The notes: generated from the sequence alone by a model not told the origin. Counted from the first letter of the stretch, positions 7,368 to 14,965 are shown. The stretch is 15,763 nucleotides of DNA from Helicobacteraceae bacterium (GCA_015488855.1 WFMY01000230.1:1-15763); one strand, 5' to 3'. A program made the numbers and translations.

Positions 7368-7712
7368 ATGACAACTGATTTATTATTAATCGTTCAAATT
7401 GTACTTGTAGTAATCTTAGTGATCGCTGTACTACTTCAAAAAAGCTCAAGCATAGGTCTTGGTGCATACAGTGGCTCAAATGAGTCTGTATTTGGTGCTA
7501 AAGGTCCCAACGCTTTTTTAGCTAAAGCAACTTTTTTCATTGGGTTTTTATTTGTAGTCAATACCATCGCTTTAGGTTATCTCTACTCATCAGCAAAACA
7601 AGCTTCTGTTGTAGATAGTATAATAGAAAATACAAATGTTGTAGCCCCAACAGCAATCACACCTATTGCTCCTACAAAAGAGACAACACCAGCTAAAAAA
7701 CCAGCTCAATAA
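7368..7712 (+). CDS. secG: Protein-export membrane protein SecG
   Basis: A 114-residue inner-membrane protein, the small auxiliary subunit of the SecYEG translocon. It has two hydrophobic helices (about 5-23 and 51-72). The loop between them carries the family motif: LLQKSSSIGLGAYSGS, then VFGAKGPNAFLAKAT. The C-terminal tail after residue 80 is Thr/Ala/Pro/Lys-rich and looks unstructured, as is common in this phylum. AGGA lies 9 bases upstream of the ATG. An 8-codon frame upstream ends in TGA overlapping the ATG (ATGA). It heads a probable secG-frr-pyrE operon, with frr starting 19 bases downstream. Confidence 0.95.
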   Translation: MTTDLLLIVQIVLVVILVIAVLLQKSSSIGLGAYSGSNESVFGAKGPNAFLAKATFFIGFLFVVNTIALGYLYSSAKQASVVDSIIENTNVVAPTAITPIAPTKETTPAKKPAQ

Positions 7713-7731
7713 ATTTAAAAAAAGGATTACT

Positions 7732-8289
7732 ATGTTAGAAGAAATTTATAGCGAATGTGAAGAAAATATGAACTCAAGTGTAGGACATATGCACAGAGAT
7801 TTTAAAACGCTTCGTACAGGAAAAGTAACTACTACAGTTCTTGAGAATGTAAAAATTGACTATTATGGAACGCAAACGCCTCTTGATCAAGTTGGCTCAG
7901 TTCTTGCAACCGATGCGACTACTATTGTAGTAAATCCTTGGGAGAAAAACCTTTTAGGAGATATTGAGAGTGCTATTGCCGCTGCAAACATCGGTGTCAA
8001 CCCAAACAATGATGGTGATCAAATCAAGCTCTTTTTTCCACCAATGACAGTAGAACAAAGACAAGAGACTGTTAAAAAGATGAAAGGCATAGGTGAAGAT
8101 ACTAAAGTTTCGATAAGAAACGATAGAAAACACTCAAACGACCAAATCAAAAAACTAGAAAAAGACAAAGAAATTACAACTGACGAATCTAAAACTGCTC
8201 AAGAAAAGATTCAAAAAACAACAGATACTTTTACTGCACAAATCGACTCTGTCTTAAAAGATAAAGAGCAAGAAATACTCAAGGTATAA
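7732..8289 (+). CDS. frr: Ribosome recycling factor
   Basis: A 185-residue protein of standard length for ribosome recycling factor, which with EF-G splits post-termination ribosomes. Recognisable segments are HRDFKTLRTGKVTTTVLENV (about 20-39), the hinge and domain II around YYGTQTPLDQVGSV, and the long C-terminal helix beginning with RQETVKKMKGIGEDTKVSIR and ending in KDKEQEILKV. The start at 7732 follows AAAGGATT with proper spacing and gives the normal N-terminus; the frame is open 22 codons further upstream, inside secG, but that part is not RRF. It is followed by pyrE after 5 bases. Confidence 0.97.
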   Translation: MLEEIYSECEENMNSSVGHMHRDFKTLRTGKVTTTVLENVKIDYYGTQTPLDQVGSVLATDATTIVVNPWEKNLLGDIESAIAAANIGVNPNNDGDQIKLFFPPMTVEQRQETVKKMKGIGEDTKVSIRNDRKHSNDQIKKLEKDKEITTDESKTAQEKIQKTTDTFTAQIDSVLKDKEQEILKV

Positions 8290-8294
8290 TCACT

Positions 8295-8903
8295 ATGGAT
8301 ATCAAAAAAATCTATATGGATGCAGATGCTCTCTTAGAGGGGCATTTTAAACTCAGTAGCGCAAATCATTCACAATTTTACTTACAATCAGCAAAAGTTT
8401 TAGAAGATCCTAAAACTGCTAAAACTCTAGCTGTTGCTCTAGCAAAAGAGATACAAGCTAGTGGACTTCAGATAGATACTGTGTGCGCTCCAGCACTTGG
8501 TGGACTCATAGCAGGTTTTGCTCTTGCAACGGCTCTTGATGTCCGCTCTATCTTTGCTGAGAGAGTTGATGGCGAGATGAATATCCGCCGTGGCTTTGAG
8601 ATCAAAAAAGGTGAGAGAGTGCTTATGTGTGAAGATATCATCACTACAGGTGGCTCCGCTATGGAAGCTGCTCGTGTTGTTGAGTCTCTCGGTGGTGTTA
8701 TCGTTGGTGTAGCTGCACTAGCCAATCGTGGTTTTTGTAAACGCGAAAATAGTGACATTACCACAAAAGCCAACTGCAAGCTCCCTCAAGATATACCATT
8801 TTTTGCCTTAGAGGACTTTACCTTTGAGATCTACAGTCCTGATGAATGTCCACTCTGCAAGGATGGCTCAGAGGCTATCAAACCAGGGAGTCGTGGGAAC
8901 TAA
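8295..8903 (+). CDS. pyrE: Orotate phosphoribosyltransferase
   Basis: A 202-residue PyrE, which joins orotate and PRPP to form OMP in de novo pyrimidine synthesis. The PRPP-binding loop VLMCEDIITTGGSA (109-122) is intact. GHFKLSSANHSQFYLQSAKV (16-35) and the APALGG turn (65-70) match bacterial PyrE. The C-terminus carries YSPDECPLC with Cys185 and Cys188, a feature of the longer PyrE subfamily. AAGG sits 10 bases before the ATG inside the end of frr; the spacing is rather long, and coupling to frr is likely. The downstream gene is convergent. Confidence 0.96.
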   Translation: MDIKKIYMDADALLEGHFKLSSANHSQFYLQSAKVLEDPKTAKTLAVALAKEIQASGLQIDTVCAPALGGLIAGFALATALDVRSIFAERVDGEMNIRRGFEIKKGERVLMCEDIITTGGSAMEAARVVESLGGVIVGVAALANRGFCKRENSDITTKANCKLPQDIPFFALEDFTFEIYSPDECPLCKDGSEAIKPGSRGN

Positions 8904-8914
8904 GATTTCCAGTT

Positions 8915-8946
8915 ATCATACCCTTGTGGTACAAGCTGAGAATGAT
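8915..8946. repeat. Nested inverted repeat between pyrE and the antiporter gene
   Basis: CTTGT (8923-8927) and ACAAG (8931-8935) form a 5-bp stem with a 3-base loop, nested inside ATCAT (8915-8919) and ATGAT (8942-8946). It lies in the 52-base gap between two convergent genes, where a bidirectional terminator would be expected. No clear U-tract follows on either strand, so terminator function is uncertain. Confidence 0.3.
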
Positions 8947-8955
8947 GAAGTTACT

Positions 8956-10575
8956 CTAGTATTTTAGCTGACAAGTTATCATTCGCTCCACTAAGACCCT
9001 TGAGACTTCTAACTTTCCATCCACTATGACTGTAATGTCTAGATCACTTAAAGCCTCTTTCTCTTCTAGTGAAACCACTTTGACAATCAAGTTGATATTT
9101 TGAGTATGCTTTAAAATAGCTTCACAGATAAGACGCTTTTTAGCTAGGTTATCAAGCGTAACTATGACAGCGACTGATTCTTTGACATTGAGTGCATCTA
9201 AGATAGACTTTTTAGACATATCTCCAAGATAGACCTCTTTATCTTCATCTAGTGCCTCTTTAACATGTTTTGGAGAGTTATCAATGACAACATAGGGAGC
9301 ATCTAATTCATCAAGATGCTGAGCCACGAACTTACCAACTACAGAGTATCCACACACCACTACATGATCTTTTCTCCCAGCAAAAGATTTTGTTTCTAAA
9401 TGCACAAAATCATCCTCTATGAATGAATCAACAAACTTTGTTATGTGAGAGATAAAAAATGGTGTTACCATCATAGAAAATATGACGATTAAAATCAAAA
9501 GAGATTCTAACTCTTTATCTAAAAGCCCGCCCACACTTGCAACTGCAAAAATCACAAAAGAAAATTCTCCCACCTGTGAGATAGACAAAGCTGTTTTTAA
9601 AGCTGTCCCTTTAGATGATGAAAAATTTATAACTATGTAGGTTATCAAAGTTTTTAAAAGCAAAACTAAAATAAAAATGCCGACAATAGTACCTACATGG
9701 GAGAAAAAGTAGATAACATCTATCTTCATCCCAACAATAATAAAAAATGTCCCAAGCAAGATATCTTTAAAAGGTGCTATATCATACTCAACCTTATGAT
9801 GATACTTGGTCTCAGCTATAATCATCCCCGCAACAAAAGCCCCAAGAGAGTATGTAAAACCAAAAGAGGAAGCCAATAAAGATGCACCCACAACGATAAA
9901 AAGTACACTTCCCATAAAAAGCTCATCCAGATCACTTGAAGCAGAGAAGTGCAACAACCATGACATCACTCGACTCCCAACAACAAACAAAAGCCCTACA
10001 ACAATAAGAGCACTCACAACAGTATCTCTTAAAATTACCCAAATAGAACTATCTCCGCTGTTAACTAAAAAACTTAAAAGTATCAGGAGTGGGATCACTG
10101 CAATATCTTGAAAGATCAAAATACCCGTAGCGCGTTTTCCATAAGGGGTATGTATCTCTTTTGATTGTTTGAGATAACTCAAAACAACTGCAGTCGAAGA
10201 GAGTGCAAAGGCTGATGATATGATCAAAGAGGGGATAAATTCTAAGTGAAAACCAAAAATACAAATGAGCAAAATCGCACCAGCAGTAAGTGTTGCTTGC
10301 ATAAAACCATTGCCAAAGATCTCAGCTTTCATAGAGTTCATTTTCGCAAGTGAGACCTCAAGCCCAATAGTAAACATCAAAAAAACTATCCCAAATTCGC
10401 CTATATGCTCAAGAGTACCTGAGCCTTGCATAGAATCCAGATCAAAACTATACACTAAAATCGTCCCTGTAAATATATAGCCGATTATCTGTGAAATACC
10501 TAGTTTTTTTAAGATAATATTTAAAACCGATGAGATGCCAAGTGCTGATACTATAATAAGAAGTGCATTATCCAT
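8956..10575 (-). CDS. KefB-type monovalent cation/proton antiporter (CPA2)
   Basis: A 539-residue inner-membrane transporter. Residues 1-380 hold about 12 hydrophobic segments of the CPA2 Na+/H+ exchanger fold, with LGISQIIGYIFTG (25-37), EFGIVFLMFTIGLEVS (60-75), SSAFALSSTAVVLSYL (120-135) and the family aspartate in FQDIAVIP (155-162). Residues 403-520 are a Rossmann RCK-N (TrkA-N) domain: HVVVCGYSVVGKFVA with the dinucleotide-binding glycines at 409-414, acidic Asp432 at the end of the second strand, and GDMS at 451-454. No C-terminal TrkA-C domain follows. Probable role: K+ (or Na+) efflux in exchange for protons, gated by nucleotide binding. True KefB/KefC regulation by glutathione adducts cannot be claimed. 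The ATG has only a weak AGAG site. It is divergent from the diguanylate cyclase gene. Confidence 0.92.
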   Translation of the reverse strand: MDNALLIIVSALGISSVLNIILKKLGISQIIGYIFTGTILVYSFDLDSMQGSGTLEHIGEFGIVFLMFTIGLEVSLAKMNSMKAEIFGNGFMQATLTAGAILLICIFGFHLEFIPSLIISSAFALSSTAVVLSYLKQSKEIHTPYGKRATGILIFQDIAVIPLLILLSFLVNSGDSSIWVILRDTVVSALIVVGLLFVVGSRVMSWLLHFSASSDLDELFMGSVLFIVVGASLLASSFGFTYSLGAFVAGMIIAETKYHHKVEYDIAPFKDILLGTFFIIVGMKIDVIYFFSHVGTIVGIFILVLLLKTLITYIVINFSSSKGTALKTALSISQVGEFSFVIFAVASVGGLLDKELESLLILIVIFSMMVTPFFISHITKFVDSFIEDDFVHLETKSFAGRKDHVVVCGYSVVGKFVAQHLDELDAPYVVIDNSPKHVKEALDEDKEVYLGDMSKKSILDALNVKESVAVIVTLDNLAKKRLICEAILKHTQNINLIVKVVSLEEKEALSDLDITVIVDGKLEVSRVLVERMITCQLKY

Positions 10576-10595
10576 AAAAACTCTATTTTTTATGG

Positions 10596-10601
10596 ATTAT
10601 A
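10596..10601 (-). promoter_or_regulatory. Probable -10 box of the antiporter gene
   Basis: The minus strand reads GCTATAATCC, a perfect TATAAT about 20 bases before the ATG, implying a short leader of roughly 14 bases. No clear -35 box. Confidence 0.42.
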
Positions 10602-10635
10602 GCAAAAAATTATAACTATTTTATAAAAGACTAAG

Positions 10636-10641
10636 TATAAT
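10636..10641 (+). promoter_or_regulatory. Probable -10 box of the diguanylate cyclase gene
   Basis: A perfect TATAAT (in AAGTATAATTT), about 50 bases upstream of the likely translation start. It lies upstream of the inverted repeat at 10659-10673, which would then fall in the early transcribed region. Confidence 0.4.
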
Positions 10642-10658
10642 TTTGGTTTTAAAATATT

Positions 10659-10673
10659 ACAATTATAAATTGT
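10659..10673. repeat. Perfect short inverted repeat, possible operator
   Basis: ACAATT-ATA-AATTGT has perfect 6-bp arms around a 3-base centre. It overlaps a second repeat, TTGTT-TT-AACAA (10670-10681), that abuts the ribosome site. Both lie in the intergenic region between divergent genes. Such dyads can be regulator sites, but AT-rich DNA gives them by chance. Confidence 0.3.
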
Positions 10674-10680
10674 TTTAACA

Positions 10681-10686
10681 AAAGGA
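10681..10686 (+). promoter_or_regulatory. Shine-Dalgarno site pointing to an ATA start
   Basis: AAAGGA ends 6 bases before the ATA codon at 10693-10695. It is the only good ribosome site near the 5' end of the diguanylate cyclase gene. The nearest standard start in frame, TTG at 10723, has none. Confidence 0.55.
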
Positions 10687-10692
10687 TAACTT

Positions 10693-12321
10693 ATATTACG
10701 ATTTGTTTTCATCTTACTCACATTGACATATATATTGAGTGCCAATGTTATCCTCAACAACACGGCAAAAAAAGTCGATCATTTTACTTTATCTTACCTT
10801 TACGATCCCTCTCAACTCCTCGATATCGAGCAGATTGCACAAACAAAATTTACAAACACTGTACCATCACAATTTTCTTTTGGTTATGTTGATGGTACTA
10901 CTTGGTACAAAATAACATTGAAAAATCAAAGTGATACAGAGGAGTTTGTTTTGTCATTTCTTGAGCCATTCTCCGATGTACTTAACCTATATCGACAAAA
11001 AGATGGCATCTTTGTCAAAAGCAAAAGTGGTCTGGATGTCCCTCTTGATGAAAGAGAAGTTTATGACTCCAATCCAACTTTTAACCTCCACATAAAAAAG
11101 GGACAAACAAAAACATACTACATCGAAGCCCACTCTAAGTTTTCATCAGCGGGTGAATTTGTGATATACGCAAAAGATGCTTATGCTACTCAAGGGAAAC
11201 CACTTTTTATAGGTGCTTATATGTTTTATTTTGGGAGCTTGTTTATTGTCATACTCTTTAATCTCTTTTTGTTTATAACCATCAAAGAGAGGATATATGC
11301 TTACTATACTGCTTATACTTTCTTCTATGCCCTATTTATCCTTGTACTTAGTGGATTTGATCTGTACTTTGGATATGAATCCCTACATGAGCATTTTCAC
11401 ATAGTTACGCCACTTGTTATGGTTTTTTTAGTCTTATTTTCAAGTTATTTTTTACAAACAAAAGTGTTTTATCCAAAACTATTTAAACTCCTCATGGCAA
11501 ATGTCCTTGTCTATGCTATGCTCGTACCGCTTGTCTTTATTACTGTAGATCCTTGGATTAAAGTTGCCAATACAATCACAACTTTTACCTTCATATTGCT
11601 TATTATCATAGCTATTATGACCATCAAAAAAGGTTTTACATTAGCAAAATACTATCTCTTTATCATGCTTATTTACATATCTTCACTTGGACTTATGAGC
11701 TCTGTTTTGATGGGTGATATACCAAATACACATTTTAATAGATATATTTTTATCTTAGCTTCATATCTTGAGATCATCTCATTTTCTCTTATCTTAGCAA
11801 AAATATATTCACAAACGAAGTCTGCAGCAGAGAGAGATCCTCTTACTGGTCTTTACAATAGACGCTACTTCTCAAATATAGCAGATAAAAACTTAAAACT
11901 CTCAAAAAAACATAAACAAGCTTTTTCTATACTCATGATAGACATCGACCTCTTTAAGAATGTCAACGACACTTATGGGCATCAAGCTGGAGATGAGATC
12001 CTCATACAACTTTCTCATAAACTAATTGAGATCTCCCGCGTACAAGATATCATCTCAAGGCATGGTGGAGAGGAGTTTATCATCCTCCTTCCAAATACCA
12101 ATATAGCAAAAGCTACAAAAGTCGCTAACAATATTCGTCAAGAGGTAGAGGATATGCAACTCAATATACACTCGGGCGAGACCCTTAATATAACAGTAAG
12201 CATTGGTGTTTCTCAATCTATCTTTGGTGACAATCTTTCCATAGAAAAAATCATACTGGATTCTGATATCAATTTATATCAAGCCAAAGAGAATGGAAGA
12301 AATCAAGTTTACTCTGTCTAA
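10693..12321 (+). CDS. Membrane diguanylate cyclase, 7TM-DISM sensor with GGDEF domain
   Basis: About 542 residues if started at ATA 10693. The first canonical in-frame start is TTG 10723 (532 residues), but that would cut the signal peptide in half. Order of parts: signal peptide (LRFVFILLTLTYILSA), a periplasmic beta-rich sensor of the 7TMR-DISMED2 type (about 28-160), seven membrane helices of the 7TMR-DISM type (about 171-373), then a GGDEF domain (about 380-540). The catalytic motif is GGEEF (458-462), preceded by RDPLTGLYNRRYF and MIDIDLFKNVNDTYGHQAGD, all intact. An RVQD inhibitory I-site sits exactly five residues before GGEEF, so c-di-GMP product inhibition is expected. DISMED2 domains are thought to bind carbohydrates; the ligand here is unknown. 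Activity is strongly supported by motifs. Confidence 0.93.
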   Translation: MLRFVFILLTLTYILSANVILNNTAKKVDHFTLSYLYDPSQLLDIEQIAQTKFTNTVPSQFSFGYVDGTTWYKITLKNQSDTEEFVLSFLEPFSDVLNLYRQKDGIFVKSKSGLDVPLDEREVYDSNPTFNLHIKKGQTKTYYIEAHSKFSSAGEFVIYAKDAYATQGKPLFIGAYMFYFGSLFIVILFNLFLFITIKERIYAYYTAYTFFYALFILVLSGFDLYFGYESLHEHFHIVTPLVMVFLVLFSSYFLQTKVFYPKLFKLLMANVLVYAMLVPLVFITVDPWIKVANTITTFTFILLIIIAIMTIKKGFTLAKYYLFIMLIYISSLGLMSSVLMGDIPNTHFNRYIFILASYLEIISFSLILAKIYSQTKSAAERDPLTGLYNRRYFSNIADKNLKLSKKHKQAFSILMIDIDLFKNVNDTYGHQAGDEILIQLSHKLIEISRVQDIISRHGGEEFIILLPNTNIAKATKVANNIRQEVEDMQLNIHSGETLNITVSIGVSQSIFGDNLSIEKIILDSDINLYQAKENGRNQVYSV

Positions 12322-12357
12322 TTGAAATTTTGAGGCTATTTTTAAGTGCCTTTTGTG

Positions 12358-12363
12358 TATAAT
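12358..12363 (+). promoter_or_regulatory. Probable -10 box of pyrG
   Basis: A perfect TATAAT, 27 bases before the pyrG ATG, in the short gap after the diguanylate cyclase gene. No clear -35 box, so pyrG may also receive read-through. Confidence 0.5.
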
Positions 12364-12390
12364 TTCGTAATTAAATACGGGAGATTTTGC

Positions 12391-14010
12391 ATGACTAAAT
12401 ACATTTTTGTTACAGGTGGCGTTTTAAGTTCTTTAGGAAAGGGTATTACAGCGGCAAGCGTTGGTACACTGCTTAAACACTCTGGCAAAGAAGTAGGGAT
12501 GCTCAAAATCGATCCATATATCAATGTTGACCCTGGCACAATGAGCCCACTAGAACATGGTGAAGTTTTTGTTACAAAAGATGGAGCAGAAACAGACTTA
12601 GACATCGGGAACTATGAACGCTTTTTAGACTCTTCTTACTTAAAATCTTCTAACTTCACTACAGGGCAAGTTTATTCTTCTGTTATAGAAAGAGAGCGTG
12701 CAGGTGGCTACTTGGGTCAAACTATCCAGGTTATCCCCCATATTGTTGGAGAGATTGTTAAGCGTATCAAACTAGCAGGTGAGGATCATGATATCTTAGT
12801 TGTAGAACTAGGCGGAACTGTTGGTGACATAGAGGGGCTTCCATTTATGGAAGCGATTCGTCAGATGAAACATGATGAGGAGGTTGCAGGAACTTTCTTT
12901 ATCCATGTAACACTTATCCCCTACATAAAAGCGGCAGGTGAGCTCAAATCAAAACCGACACAACACTCAGTCCAAGAGCTTCGACGCATCGGTATCACAC
13001 CACAAATGATCATAGCAAGAAGCGAAAATGCTCTTCCTAAAACATTTAAGAAAAAGCTCGCTATGAGTTGTGATGTCACACCAGATAGTGTCATAGAAGC
13101 TCTTGATGCTGCGACTATCTACGATATTCCTGTAACTTTTTTAAGACAAAACATCTTAAAACCTCTAGCAAAAGAGCTTGAACTAGGTGAGTTAAATCCC
13201 GATATGGAAAAATGGGATACTTTAGTTAAAAAGATAGTCCAACCAAAAGAGAAAACAATCGTTGGGTTTGTAGGAAAGTATCTTGAACTCAAAGAGGCTT
13301 ACAAGTCTTTAACAGAGTCTCTTATCCACTGTGGAGCGCATCTTGATGCACGAGTGGAGATAACTTGGGTCGATTCTGAAGAGGTGGAAGAAAAAGGTGC
13401 CGAGGCACTTTTAGCTGACTGCGACTCAGTCCTTGTTGCTGGTGGTTTTGGAAGTCGTGGAGTAGAGGGTAAAATCCAAGCTATAAAGTACGCAAGAGAG
13501 AACAAAGTTCCCTACCTTGGCATCTGTCTCGGTATGCAACTCACACTCGTTGAGTATGCAAGAAATGTACTTGGTTTAGAGGGTGCAAACTCTATAGAGT
13601 TTGATGAAAACACACCACACCCTATGATATACCTCATCGACAACTTTTTAGACCAAAGTGGCGATACACAACTCAGAACACACAAGTCACCAATGGGTGG
13701 AACACTTCGTCTTGGAGAGTACCCTTGTGACACAAAAGATGGCTCCCTCATCAGAGAAGCTTACCATGGTCAAAAAACTATCTACGAAAGACATCGTCAT
13801 CGTTATGAGGCAAATCCTGCTTACAGAGAAGCTTTAGAAAAAGCTGGGATGATAGTTACTGGGGAGTCAAATGGTCTTATAGAAACAGTAGAGGTAAAAG
13901 GGCATCCTTGGTTTCTAGGTGTTCAGTTTCACCCAGAATTTACTTCAAGATTACAAACTCCAAACCCCTCAATTTTAGCTTTTGTAAAAGCTAGTTTGAA
14001 CGAGGAGTAG
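12391..14010 (+). CDS. pyrG: CTP synthase
   Basis: A 539-residue CTP synthase that aminates UTP to CTP with ATP and glutamine. The N-terminal synthetase domain begins with KYIFVTGGVLSSLGKGITAA (3-22), the P-loop-like nucleotide site, followed by KIDPYINVDPGTMSPLEHGE (about 40-59) and the VELGGTVGDIEGLPF segment. The C-terminal class I glutamine amidotransferase domain has the nucleophile Cys379 in LGICLGMQL and the His514/Glu516 pair in GVQFHPEF. All catalytic residues are present and the length is normal. The ATG at 12391 follows GGGAG with 8-base spacing; the frame is open 15 codons upstream but that part is not conserved. The next gene is convergent, 20 bases away. Confidence 0.98.
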   Translation: MTKYIFVTGGVLSSLGKGITAASVGTLLKHSGKEVGMLKIDPYINVDPGTMSPLEHGEVFVTKDGAETDLDIGNYERFLDSSYLKSSNFTTGQVYSSVIERERAGGYLGQTIQVIPHIVGEIVKRIKLAGEDHDILVVELGGTVGDIEGLPFMEAIRQMKHDEEVAGTFFIHVTLIPYIKAAGELKSKPTQHSVQELRRIGITPQMIIARSENALPKTFKKKLAMSCDVTPDSVIEALDAATIYDIPVTFLRQNILKPLAKELELGELNPDMEKWDTLVKKIVQPKEKTIVGFVGKYLELKEAYKSLTESLIHCGAHLDARVEITWVDSEEVEEKGAEALLADCDSVLVAGGFGSRGVEGKIQAIKYARENKVPYLGICLGMQLTLVEYARNVLGLEGANSIEFDENTPHPMIYLIDNFLDQSGDTQLRTHKSPMGGTLRLGEYPCDTKDGSLIREAYHGQKTIYERHRHRYEANPAYREALEKAGMIVTGESNGLIETVEVKGHPWFLGVQFHPEFTSRLQTPNPSILAFVKASLNEE

Positions 14011-14030
14011 CTAGAGCAGCCTCTGTACAT

Positions 14031-14912
14031 TTACTTAGTCAGGGATTTGAGATTTTTAACACTGAGTAGTTTTAAATTCTCATTTTTTTGATTTTTGAGT
14101 TCGTTTGAGAAGCCTCGTTTAGATATAAGGACAAAGATATCTGCTTGTATCTTTGCTTTATCACATTTTTCTTTGAGCGTAGTAAGCTCATTTTTTTTCA
14201 CTTTTGCGTTAGAGTATTTGCATGATGCAACGAGTGTCTTGCCTGACTTTGTTTTAGCCAAGATATCGATGTTGAGATCTTTTTCCCAATACTCATTGAC
14301 ATCACTTAAAAAGTCATCTGCAAAGTTATATTTGAGTAACTCTTTAGAGAGTTCTAAAAAGATAAGATGCACGAAGTTGTCAAAATGTTTGTCAAATCGC
14401 TCTTTGGACTCCTCATAGTTCCCCTCTTTGATGCCCTTGAAAAATGGCGAGACAAAGGCAAACCAAAAACGAATAACTGGACTTTTGAAATAGAGTTTGT
14501 TAGAGAGTTGTTCGTTTTCTTCTTTTGTTTTATGTTTTGCATGTTTTGGGCGAAGATTATAGATGATGCCAGATTCCAAAAGATCATCTACCACTTTTTC
14601 TCCATCATACACAGAGACACGAGCGCGTTTAAACACAGCATGTTCACGCCCATCACTAAGTGCTATAGCTGAGAGGATGGCTTGGTTTTGTGCGTTTGAT
14701 TCATAAAGGTTACACACAGCTTTATGGATGAGACCATACTTGTCAAGGAGTTTAGTTTTTACCACTTCAAAGAGAGGTTGTGTTAAGTTTATCTGCTCAT
14801 CAAGTCCACCAAAGATGGCAAAAAACTCTAAGCCTTTCTCAAAGTCTGTAACCTTGTTTCTATGACAAAAGTGCTGAAATTGTTTAAGTAAAGAGATCTC
14901 TGTAAGTAAGAT
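14031..14912 (-). CDS. Stand-alone DUF234 protein, start codon unclear
   Basis: About 293 residues if begun at the ATC at 14910-14912. The first standard start is GTG at 14763-14765 (244 residues). The reading frame above that GTG is open to a stop at 14928-14930 and clearly looks coding (LLKQFQHFCHRNKVTDFEKG, then FFAIFGGLDEQINL), like the N-terminus of family members. Next come a winged-helix-like part (REHAVFKRARV, then VVDDLLESGIIYN) and a C-terminal PD-(D/E)XK-like fold: EYWEKDLNIDILAKT, then TLVASCKYSN. DUF234 is usually fused behind an archaeal-type AAA ATPase; no ATPase is present here. In the nuclease-like core the expected Glu of E-x-K is Ser (SCK), so nuclease activity is doubtful. 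Function unknown. Confidence 0.8.
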   Translation of the reverse strand: MLLTEISLLKQFQHFCHRNKVTDFEKGLEFFAIFGGLDEQINLTQPLFEVVKTKLLDKYGLIHKAVCNLYESNAQNQAILSAIALSDGREHAVFKRARVSVYDGEKVVDDLLESGIIYNLRPKHAKHKTKEENEQLSNKLYFKSPVIRFWFAFVSPFFKGIKEGNYEESKERFDKHFDNFVHLIFLELSKELLKYNFADDFLSDVNEYWEKDLNIDILAKTKSGKTLVASCKYSNAKVKKNELTTLKEKCDKAKIQADIFVLISKRGFSNELKNQKNENLKLLSVKNLKSLTK

Positions 14913-14919
14913 GATAAAG

Positions 14920-14924
14920 CCTTT
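14920..14924 (-). promoter_or_regulatory. Shine-Dalgarno-like site pointing to an ATC start
   Basis: AAAGG on the minus strand lies 7 bases before ATC 14910-14912 (and 4 before ATC 14913-14915), and about 10 bases after the predicted transcription start. No ATG, GTG or TTG occurs in frame until 14763-14765. Confidence 0.4.
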
Positions 14925-14928
14925 AAGT

Positions 14929-14946
14929 TATAATACTCTAATTATA
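14929..14946. promoter_or_regulatory. Symmetric bidirectional promoter core
   Basis: TATAAT (14929-14934, plus strand) and ATTATA (14941-14946, which is TATAAT on the minus strand) flank six bases. Each is placed to serve one of the two divergent genes: the DUF4282-like gene on the plus strand and the DUF234 gene on the minus strand. Each predicted start of transcription would lie in or next to the other's -10 box. Confidence 0.55.
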
Positions 14947-14965
14947 GCATTTTATGGAGAGTAGC

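Noticed and set aside
8911..8982. Nine-base direct repeat AGTTATCAT at 8911 and 8974
   Set aside because: A single short repeat of AT-rich sequence, one copy within coding DNA; chance is likely.
12331..12354. AGGC...GCCT pairing followed by TTTT after the diguanylate cyclase gene, as a terminator
   Set aside because: Only four continuous base pairs with mismatches above; too weak.
13299..13751. Long antisense frames opposite pyrG and other genes
   Set aside because: They mirror well-supported conserved genes, have no ribosome sites and no sensible protein features.
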